Shown piece by piece: positions 12,716-21,174 of a stretch of 64,000 nt of DNA (position 1 is the stretch's first letter; each line of letters starts with the position of its first letter). The notes under the pieces were generated by a model. That model had not been told where the DNA came from, made no database searches, and saw only the letters and a program-made list of their open reading frames with translations. The DNA is taken from positions 806,001-870,000 of the forward strand of contig JAACJO010000003.1 of assembly GCA_013368445.1 (NCBI GenBank), written 5' to 3'. Position numbers and translations under genes: made by a program. The DNA is from Leucocoprinus leucothites (taxonomy: Eukaryota > Basidiomycota > Agaricomycetes > Agaricales > Agaricaceae).

Positions 12716-13176
12716 TAACCAAATGCTGGTCTAGCCTGGTCCTGGCTACCTTGTGGGGCCTGGTATATGGTGGCTACTGCTGGGGCCTGGTATTTATAAT
12801 CCACAAACTGGGAATAGATATATATATATATATCTACAGTATGGTATATATACAGGAAATTTACATATAATATATATAAAGCCAAAAGGTCCCAGAATAT
12901 CTATAATATACTACACCCTCATATCCCCATAGCCTCACTTTAATAAATACTATAATCTTGCAAGATAATTCTATCTACAGATAAGACATACCTCTTGAAT
13001 TCTACTGACACTCAGCCTATAAAAATGCACCTGGTCATATGTTAGTAAATCAAGATTAGCTGAAAAGACAATAACTCACTATTATTCCTCTTAGAAGGAA
13101 ATAATACTAAGAAAACTTGAACGAGCATCAAGAACAACCAAAAGCTATAAGTACTCACCAACCAGTGTATTCCTCA

Positions 13177-13556
13177 GATAACCTTGCTCTCTTGTCCTCT
13201 CATCCTTGCTCTCTTGTCCTCTCATCCTTACTCTCTTGTCCTCTCATCCTTACTCTCTTGTCCTCTCAACCTCATTCTCTTGCTCTCCTAACCTCACTCT
13301 CCTACCAACCTCTCCTCCCAACCTAGCTTTTCTCCCAACCTCACTCTCCTCTCAACCTCTCCTTCCAACCTCTCCTCCCAACCTCACTCTCCTCCCAACC
13401 TCTCCTTCCAACCCCTTCTCCCAACCTCACTCTCCTCCCAACCTCTCCTTCCAGCCTCTCCTCCCAACCTGGTTCTTCTCCCAACCTCACTCTCCTCCCA
13501 ACCTCACTCTCCTCCCAACCTCACTCTCCTCCCAACCTCACTCTTTTGCCCTCCCA
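13177..13556. repeat. Pyrimidine-rich tandem repeat
   Basis: About 380 bp of repeats, first CTCTTGTCCTCTCATCCTTA units, then CTCTCCTCCCAACCTCA units of about 17 bp. Long open frames here are by-products of low complexity. A second pyrimidine-rich block lies at 15080-15180, on the other side of the foldback. Confidence 0.85.
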
Positions 13557-13684
13557 ACCTGCCTGGTTGACCTCCTACATGATATATGTGAGCAGCTCTT
13601 GATGATAGAAGAGTACAATATACCTCTGCTACTAGTTATTTGAGTGAGATGAGAGTTTGAAGGCAAGAAGAAGTGTTGAGTGCA

Positions 13685-14001
13685 TAGAAAGCAAACTCTA
13701 GTTTTGAAGTTCAACATATTCACATAATCATGTGATGCCTCTGCTTGAGCCGACATACCCTAACCCTAAATTGATGGAAGTCATGTGCTTGAGTGCTGCC
13801 TGGACACTGCTTAGGCAGTTAATCTCTGGACTATATGTGTTATGAACAAGCTTCTCAGGTGAATTCAATGAGCTAAACATATTTCCTGAGCTCAAAGAAT
13901 TCAAACAAGAACAAAGATAGGCACTAAAGAAGATTGGCTGGGTCACATGATCAAATAAGCACCTGTTGGCTCGAACAGGCAAACCCTAACCTTAGGGTTA
14001 T
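13685..14001 (+). repeat. Foldback left arm with telomere-like motifs
   Basis: This 317-bp arm is repeated in inverted orientation at 14762-15078, at roughly 95 percent identity by eye. It contains TACCCTAACCCTAAA near 13755 and ends in the palindrome AACCCTAACCTTAGGGTT, which resembles the CCCTAA/TTAGGG telomere repeat. Confidence 0.85.
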
Positions 14002-14761
14002 TTTCTTCTATATTATACTGGTTCAACAATGTAACACCAACTAAGGTATGTATTCTATACAGTAATTAGGACTTGTAGAAATATATTGGGTAGTGACACA
14101 GGACAAAGAGAGTAGAAAATATATTTATAGCAATTTTTGAAGACAAAGAACATCAAAAATAAAAATGATCACCTCAAACAAATATCCAAAAGATGGAGTT
14201 ATTAGTAGGAGAGAATAGACAGTCAACCATAGTATTAATACATTATTGGCTACATCATTTTTATATAATTATGGATAGTCTTATATCAACCATACCTACC
14301 AGAGACAAGGCCAGTCTAGTTACCAGTCTCAAAGGTACTAAGGTGTTAATTCACAAGGTTGATTCATGGATTGATCTGAGGCTAACAATATACCCTATAT
14401 ACAAAATAAAATAGACAATTAGCTCTGTAATAAGTGAAAGGGGATTATCAAGATTTTGTTTTTATTTTAGGTTATGAGCTGTCAACCTAATTTTCCCTTG
14501 GAATTGTTGTCCACTCTCAAATGTAATTCACTGTTATGAGTCTTTGAGTATCCTCAAACCTATTGTTAATTTTGGTTCATAGCTAGAATCTAGGCTTGGT
14601 CACAAGCTATGCAACAAATCAACTTCATAGATTAATCAGTGGATACCTTTGTTAATGGGAACTAATTCAGGAATGTCTCTTGTAGTTATTTATGAAGATA
14701 CTTAATCTTTTTATTGCTGCTATATTTACTAGTTTATCAAGTACAGAGCATGAGTTATAAG

Positions 14762-15078
14762 TAAACCCTAAGGTTAGGGTTTGCCTGCTCGAGCCGACGG
14801 GCGCTTATTTGATTGTGTGACCCAGCCAATCTTCTTTAGTGCCTATCTTTGTTCTTGTTTGAATTCTTTGAGCTCAGGAAATATGTTTAGCTCATTGAAT
14901 TCACCTGAGAAGCTTGTTCATAACACATATAGTCCAGAGATTAACTGCCCAAGCAGTGCCCAGGCAGCACTCAAGCACATGACTTCCATCAATTTAGGGT
15001 TAGGGTATGTCGGCTCAAGCAGAGGCATCACATGATCATGTGAATATGTTGAACTTCAAAACTAGAGTTTGCTTTCTA
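14762..15078 (-). repeat. Foldback right arm with telomere-like motifs
   Basis: Inverted partner of 13685-14001. The two arms surround 760 bp (14002-14761) of AT-rich sequence in which I see no gene. Matching small open frames in both arms (about 84 codons) are a consequence of the duplication, not evidence of a gene. Confidence 0.85.
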
Positions 15079-16704
15079 CTCTACCCTCTCTCTCCTCCCT
15101 TCTCTGTCCTTTGCCCTCTCCCTCCTCCCCTCCCTCCCCTCTCTCTCCTCCACCCTCTCTAGATGCTCCCCTCCTTCTCCTTTCCCTCCCCTTACATCTT
15201 TTTTTTCTCTCTAATTGTAATATTGGTTAAATTAGATACTGTATTATTTCGCTCAAATATACTTTTTTTTTTTGCTTAAGTCTAATACCATACTTGAGAG
15301 TGGCTTGAGAAACCAAAAATAGTATTCTATAACTGCCCAGAATTCTGCTGAAATTCCACATCCTTAAGAATACATCTGACTTGAGCTGTTTTGTCTTGAA
15401 CCTACTTTGAGCATCTCCTCAAGTGACCCAAGTCATTGAAATATTTTTCTGATGTAGGGGCCAATATTACCAAATATAGGGCCAATGCTATCCAAGTACT
15501 ATCTAACACAGGGCCAATGCTACGGAGCACTACCTAATACTGGGACAACACTACATAGTACTAGTGCTCTTTATAGCTATATATGTACATTATGTATCAC
15601 CATTCAATTGTTAGTGGATGCTAGTAGATGCTAGTAGATGCTAGCAGCTAAAACCCAAGATTGCTGATGTAGAAGCAACAGACAGCCCACCAATTCCACC
15701 CCATACAGTCAACACAATCCTACCAGGTATTAAACTCTCCAAGATCACTCAAGCCCTAGCATACAAACACTTGATCCTGAATAGAAAAATCCTGAAAGAG
15801 AACACCTGTAAGTCAAACATTCAAAGAATCAAGGAAGACCTTCTCAAAAATCAAAACTACACCCCGAAAACAGAAATCATCTTCAAGAACCTCCTCAAAT
15901 CAAAGAACATATTCTGCATTCAATGCAAATTCCTATACAAAACAATAAAAGGCAGTCAGCAAATAGGAGACAAATGGAATAACAACCCAAATATGGCCCA
16001 CTGAGCCAACTGTGTGGCCTGCAACACCACTGAAAGCATGGAACACATCCTACTAAATGTAAAGCCCCTGGTCAAGAAATAATCAGGCAAGCAGTAAGCC
16101 AAATCTGGGAACAGAAAACCAGGAAATGGCTCCAACTGTCATATGGGGAAATCCTGGGATGCACATCCACCAAAATCAAGAAGCCTAATGGAAAGCACAA
16201 CCCAGGCAACACCAGATGCTACCAAATCCTAATCTCCAGGGCAGCCTACCTCATATGGACCTTAAGATGCACAAGAGTCATAGAACACAACAATAACCCA
16301 AACAAATGGCCTAAGAAAAGACAAATCCTCAGCATGCTCAGATTCAAGCTAAACAACAGACTGAGGATGGACTGCCTGCACACCAATAAGAAAAGATTCA
16401 ACAAGAAAGCCCTCAAAACAAAGGCAGTCAAGTACACATGGAGCGGAACACTGCTAAATGAAGAGGGATTGCCCAAGGACTGGCCGAAGAGATACGGGGT
16501 TTTAGTGGGTATAAAGCTGGTTGATGATTGGATCACCGATGGTCATGGATAACAGCGAGTCCCTCAACGAGGCGTGCGTAACGCATTTCCCCGAGGTGGC
16601 TCTTAGTTCTTTAAAAAAGCACCATCCGAGTGCGCTTAGCTGGGCCTAGGGGCTGCCATGGGCGGTTGCCGAAAGCCCGATAGCTCCGCCAAAAAAAAAA
16701 AAAA

Positions 16705-17812
16705 GTGGTGGTGATTTGTGCCGTCGAAGTTAATGATTGAATCATCGAAGTCACAGCCGTTTGGTATTGCACATCAAGGTTGGCATCAATCTGTTAAATA
16801 AGATCACTGGGTGCCTTGCAGCTGAAATTTCAACTCACCTCATCGAACAGATAGAACGGCGCAGGATCACATCTTTAAATCACAAAAACTACAGCACAGT
16901 CAAGTTCATAACAACAATCATCAACAGTCAATAATCACACCTGTCGCCAAAGCCACCAACGACTTCTACCCACCCGAGAGCTGAATGCGCAACCCCTCGT
17001 CCACTTTCGAATTGAACAAAACCTAACACATTCATCAGCATCAGCATCACTACCGCGTTAGCGCAAGCTTACCTTTATCGACACACTCGTATAATTCTCA
17101 ATCGTACTTTGCTGCGTCTCCTCATTCTCCTTATCATCCATCTCCTCGTCTTAATCAATCCTTCTCTGAGTAATCAACCTCCTTCGTCGAGCAGGTACAA
17201 GCTTCTCAAACACCTCTTCAAAATTCTTCGCTACGTGCTTAAACGTCTTTTCAATCGCTTCGTCCTTCCTCTGATCAGGCGCTTGTACCGGGTCCTCGAT
17301 CGACACTGCAGATTTTCCAGCTCTTCACGGCGCCTGAGTAGCTCGTCACGTTGTTTCGTAAAGTTATGTACTGCTCAAATGTCTCTTGTTTGACACGAGC
17401 AAGCTTCTTCGGACCTTCATTGACGGTGTGTAGCATTTTCACGAGCTAGATAAATATGTTGGGGAAGGCAAATCGCGTGTGCAAGCACGGGGGCGCCCGC
17501 CTTATCCAACCGTTCATTGATATACTTCTCAAACGCCTCCTCAGGAAGTACACTCAAACCTCGAACATTCCTATTACACTTCTCCTTTCGACTAGCAAGC
17601 ATCTGCCTCTTGGCAAGATACCGCTCCGTCGCCTTCTGCTACTTCGACATATCACGACCACTTGCTGATTCTGGATTTTCTCGAGCGGCACGCGTAGTTC
17701 CTGTATCTTTGCCGTCGTGCTCCCCGCCTCCGCCTCCATATCTACGAATAATCATAAGATGAAATATATTTCACGAGTACTTATGTTTACCTCTAACCTT
17801 GAGGGACGTCGA
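16705..17812 (-). pseudogene. SMC3 pseudogene copy 2, proximal part
   Basis: Inverted counterpart of 18-1240. Minus-strand exons include MLASRKEKCNRNVRG, a segment with EEAFEKYINERLDK, the conserved coiled-coil exit region, and the head up to the point where the LINE inserted. Three nonsense codons are shared with copy 1: in the VD-stop-DEE segment (17151-17153), in the ABC signature LSGG-stop-KS (near 16956-16958), and in FAI-stop-RC (16875-16877). The stop at 229 of copy 1 is absent here (CAG). The gene was therefore already dead before duplication, and copy 1 decayed further afterwards. Confidence 0.85.
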
Positions 17813-17822
17813 CGACTGAGTC

Positions 17823-17914
17823 CCTTTATGCAGCCTTCGAAAACAGGCCATAATCAGCACCTCGAAAATCCCAAAATAAAACTGCGACGTACGAATTCGG
17901 CTGACATAACATCA
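17823..17914. repeat. Short segmental duplication, partner of 9789-9880
   Basis: Same-orientation match to 9789-9880. It starts just outside the SMC3 copy and covers the stop codon region of the minus-strand fragment at 17912-18091. Confidence 0.7.
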
Positions 17915-18540
17915 ACCAACCCCCTCAATGTCTTTCAACGCTTCCAACGCATGTTGCTTATCCCAAGCCTTCTCCTGCGCAACCATGTTCACATACTCAG
18001 GACAATGTGATCCTCCAAGGCTGAAGAAGGATTGACGGAATTCGAGACGAGAGTCGAATGGTTCGTTGACACGGGATGGAACGTCGAATACCTGTAGGTA
18101 AATATTAGAATGCCCGTTGGGTTAGTACGGCATATAACGCGAGAGGTGGTATGATAAGCGATAGCTCCCGAGTATGTGAGTCGAACAACGGAACACCCAG
18201 GTGATGAAGAGAAAGGGAGAAAATCCAGCACGCCTCACACACGAGGACGTCCGTAGGTAATGAGGATAGCATGATGGTGTGTGAACAGTAAGAAGAAAGA
18301 AGGATTCACTATAATACGGACAATTGGCGGTTTTCACGATGAATGCTGTAGATTGTATTTCCCCGTCGAGTGTAGTGTCCTTTGAGAGTTCCGAAACATG
18401 GGCAGATTAATTCAGCACTCACTCAATAAAGGGCGAAGACTGGCTCCTCACTGTCCAGGAACCACTGAGGGGGCGTAAACGGATTATACAGTCCACTAGT
18501 CAACTTCGTTTCGTCGTGATATATTCTACATGCATACACG
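17912..18540 (-). pseudogene. Unidentified gene fragment, C-terminal exons
   Basis: The last exon, 17912-18091, opens after a good acceptor (TTTACCTACAG) and encodes 59 aa with VFDVPSRVNEP, LEFRQSFFSLGG and CPEYVNMVAQEKAWDK before its stop. Upstream on the same strand are open stretches that look like exons: one with CRIYHDETKLTSGLYNPF and PPQWFLDSEEPVFALY (about 18420-18540) and one with FIVKTANCPYY. I cannot name the family. The exon order, composition and splice border suggest a real but incomplete or decayed host gene. It lies head-to-tail upstream of the SMC3 copy. Confidence 0.4.
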
Positions 18541-18674
18541 TGTACAAGTGCGGGGCGTATGGAGTATGGGTTCGAGGTGAACACCTAACGAGGTGATAGG
18601 GATGGAACGACACGACGGAGGGACAAAGAGTCAGCAATATTCAAAACCAGCTAAATCGAAGCAAAACACCTCAC

Positions 18675-18896
18675 CTATTCGGAGACCCACCACCCCTTCG
18701 CATCCAATCCACCACCAAAATACCACTTATTCACCAACAATAATTCCGGCACCGCACCCTCCCTCCCTGCATCTTCTTCGTTGGCCGCTTTTATAGGAAC
18801 ACTGCCCTTTGCGAGCGATTTCTTCGTGGTGGTGGGACCCTGTTGAGGCCTTGAGGTGCTTGGATGTACGAGCGTTGCCGGGGGCGCGAGCCTGCA
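18675..18896 (-). CDS. Candidate small gene, terminal exon
   Basis: A minus-strand frame after a possible acceptor (CTGCAG near 18897), open for about 70 codons. It has KKSLAKGSVPIKAANEEDAG, then ELLLVNKWYFGGGLDAKGWW, and stops at 18675. The composition is host-like, and the conserved-looking LVNKWYFGGG stretch is not low complexity. I recognise no family and see no convincing first exon. It could also be a decayed fragment. Confidence 0.3.
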   Translation of the reverse strand, partial: CRLAPPATLVHPSTSRPQQGPTTTKKSLAKGSVPIKAANEEDAGREGAVPELLLVNKWYFGGGLDAKGWWVSE

Positions 18897-19260
18897 GGTT
18901 TGAGTAAGACCGGTGATTGTTGCGTGTTTCGGTTGAAGAAGTGAAAGGGAGACGAACCTGATTTCTCCGCTTAGGACATGTGCTAGATAGAAGGGTCACG
19001 TGAGTCAATTGTGAGGACTAAGCGGAGAGAAGGGCGTACCAGCACTAGTGTCGAATCTGCGTTTGATTTGTACTTGCTTTTACTGTGGGGGTTCATTGAG
19101 CCATGGAATCGGGGAGAGGTGGGCGTGGTCTTACCTCGCCGCAGACCCGACTTCAATTTATTGGCTATCGTAGAGGATAGCTATCTGTTTTATGCCATTA
19201 ATCCTGGCCAGTTCACCCCCTCCTCGCTTTGACTTGCCGTTTCCTCTTCGACAGCATGTC

Positions 19261-19623
19261 TCATCCCGGCCCCTTGAACACGCTGTTCAGTTTTCGTGTG
19301 CTTCGATGCTCTACCAGTCGTTGCTTCTGCATCGTCGTCCTGTTCACCACCCGCCCTTTTGTGCTTGAACGTGGGTTTCTTTCAAGGAGAAACTGCAGCT
19401 GCCTTGCTATTGGGATCTCCAGTAGGATGCGCACATTCTCGTATTCGTCGCCAAGGAACCCTTTAAGGGGTTTGTATGCGCGAGGGTCTACGGGGAAGCC
19501 AGCCCAAGATAGGACCATTGGCTTAGGGATGTGATAGGACGGTAGTTCCGACTCATAGATGGACCTGTTTTCTCCATGCCTTTGAAAGTAAGGAAGAGTG
19601 TGAGCGACCAGAGGTAAGGGCAA
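19261..19623 (-). CDS. Unrecognised open frame
   Basis: A 120-codon frame with host-like base use, including VLSWAGFPVDPRAYKPLKGF and ARQLQFLLERNP. The central part reads like globular protein, while the C-terminal third is basic and less convincing. No domain is recognised, and no splice structure supports or excludes it. Confidence 0.25.
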   Translation of the reverse strand: MPLPLVAHTLPYFQRHGENRSIYESELPSYHIPKPMVLSWAGFPVDPRAYKPLKGFLGDEYENVRILLEIPIARQLQFLLERNPRSSTKGRVVNRTTMQKQRLVEHRSTRKLNSVFKGPG

Positions 19624-20877
19624 GGTGATTCCGTACTAGACAGGTACTATGACAGCCATCAGCGATCGAGTGAATACCATTCAACGAGGTATCTAGCCTG
19701 AAAGCACCCACTCAGTACTTTGAGCTACGGAGAGTAAAGAGTTTATCCGGCGTACCTAGGGAGAATTATATCCGACCACCGACGGGGACGTTGCACACTC
19801 CCAGTCGTCGGGTAATAACAACCAGGACTGCAGCAATTCTCCAGCGTAAAAGTGTGTGGTTTGAGGAGGGCGACGCCCATTCTCTCCGAACTCTACTTAA
19901 GCTCCGCGAACTTGATTCGTCGAGGGGAATATGGCGTTAACAATTGTCCTATCCCTGATGGCCACATAGGATTCTTAGTTGCTCACCGACACGATGAGAA
20001 CCCGGAATATCACTTGCCTGTTCCCCCTGGAGTTCATGCTCCTACTATTGTCGATGCTAACGAGCATTCCTCTATCTTGAACACTCTTCTAAACTTTACT
20101 GCACCTCAGTAGCCCCAAACTCCTCCTCCTCCGCCACCAGCTCAACACTACGTTGAGTGTTGAGCCTGTCAGCCTAGTGGTCAAGATAGCGGTCACGGAT
20201 GATACTCACATGTGCACTACTTCAACCTCCTTCACGAACTGACTGCTCAAGCGATGGGCGCGTTCACCGATCGTTATCGCGCCAAAGAAAGTTGATCGTT
20301 ATAACCCCTTCCTCAGCGGTACCGTAGGTTTGATGGCCTCACTCGCATGTTGGGTTCGGACTTGGTGGTAGTCGTGGTCGTGGTCGCCAAGATGGTAGTC
20401 ATTAGGTCTCGATGGGATCACGGATTCGTCCACCTCACAACGGGAATAGAAGGCCCAGGTGGAGGTCATGGCACCTCAGGTTGGCGGGTCTTCAAAAGAA
20501 TAGCAGGTTGATCTCGAGCACGGGAACGGTCAGCTCCCCTACTCGGTCATAACATCAGCTCCTGAGCTCCGGGATACTAACGGTTAGCACTTACCACAGC
20601 TTTGTGCCAGCCTATAGCGTTAACTCTATGGATTATCACTTGAAGGTGGTCGACATAAGACGATGAAAGGGCTACCGAAGTAGGGGACAGCTCTAGCATA
20701 CCGACGAGACTGCCCCGGAAGGAGATACCAACGTCGAAATGGGTCCTGTTCTATCTAGTAGTATCTCCCGTGAAGAATGCGTTGACAAAGCAGATGAGGT
20801 ACTTACTGGCTATGGCAATGCAGATGCTAAGGGAGAGCCAGATGCGTGACGACTCTCCAGCGTGATCGTCAAACGAA
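19624..20877. other. No supported gene
   Basis: About 1.25 kb. One 86-codon open frame (19852-20112, plus) and scattered Gly/Arg-coding stretches near 20350-20460 are not recognisable. Repeated regions from elsewhere in the window were not seen here, except that the right end borders the duplicated upstream region of the multi-TM gene. Confidence 0.4.
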
Positions 20878-21174
20878 TCAATTGTTTAACGTTTGTGCGT
20901 GTTATCTAAGTAGCGATTCTCTTTGATTCCCTAACGTTGTGGCCTTAGGTTCACATTTATTAATGGGGTCGTATTTTGAGCATGAGATATGTGTGAATTC
21001 TGACGCGTGGTTTGGCCACTTTCTGCTCTCCATATCACCGTTGACCCGAATTAGTGCCATTTTGGCCTTAGCGGGCGACTCACCTTCGAGGCCCCGCGGC
21101 AGCACAGGATTGTCACATCGAAGTTGACAGCTGGGCGTCCCCCGTGCCCCACCCTCGCTCATCATTATACCGTC
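20878..21174 (+). promoter_or_regulatory. Upstream region of the multi-TM/ankyrin gene
   Basis: About 300 bp that match the segment upstream of the truncated copy (9898-10253), including GTAGCGA, TTGATTCCCTAAC and ATGGGNCCGCATTTTG-like blocks. Promoter and leader should lie in or near this segment, and they were duplicated together with the gene. Confidence 0.45.

Larger units (their letters stand above)
12461..15669. mobile_element. TA-flanked terminal-inverted-repeat element without transposase
   Basis: The ends CATCAGCAATCTTTGG (12461) and, inverted, CATCAGCAATCTTGGG (ending 15669) form a TIR of 13-16 bp. TA dinucleotides flank both sides (12459-12460 and 15670-15671). Removing the element with one TA joins the LINE RNase H frame to its downstream part without a stop or shift (GLAL then EATDSPP), which proves the insertion and its exact ends. 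TA target sites fit a Tc1/mariner-type mobiliser. The 3209 bp encode no transposase. They hold subterminal tandem repeats, pyrimidine-rich tracts and a large foldback. Confidence 0.8.
11846..16704 (+). mobile_element. 5'-truncated non-LTR retrotransposon (Tad1-like LINE)
   Basis: The element ends in a run of 14 A (16691-16704) and is bounded by a 14-bp target-site duplication. It carries only the 3' end of ORF2. From about 12040 there is an RNase H domain (YTDGSCDRNG; TTEIYAINYALQ; IRTDSKYAID; RNEMADNL), which supplies the expected D-E-D-D residues. After the nested element a C-terminal zinc knuckle follows (CVACNTTESMEHILL, near 16013-16055), then an open frame ending DWITDGHG at 16549. Damage includes in-frame stops (for example near 12088 and 16003) and a frameshift near 16063. 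The 3' UTR (16553-16690) is GC-rich. RNase H plus a terminal CCHC knuckle is the layout of Tad1-clade fungal LINEs. Without the nested element about 1.65 kb remains. Confidence 0.85.

Noticed and set aside
13206..13643. 145-codon open frame in the pyrimidine-rich repeat
   Set aside because: It arises from tandem CTCTCCTCCCAACC units; amino acid content is Leu/Pro/Ser/Thr repeats with no host-like features.
13685..15078. Chromosome end or telomere
   Set aside because: Only one or two CCCTAA units occur per arm, internal to a TIR element; there is no terminal array.
16553..16690. Possible tRNA or structured RNA in the GC-rich block before the poly-A run
   Set aside because: No cloverleaf with proper A and B boxes could be drawn; the position directly before the A-tail and after the ORF2 stop fits a LINE 3' UTR.
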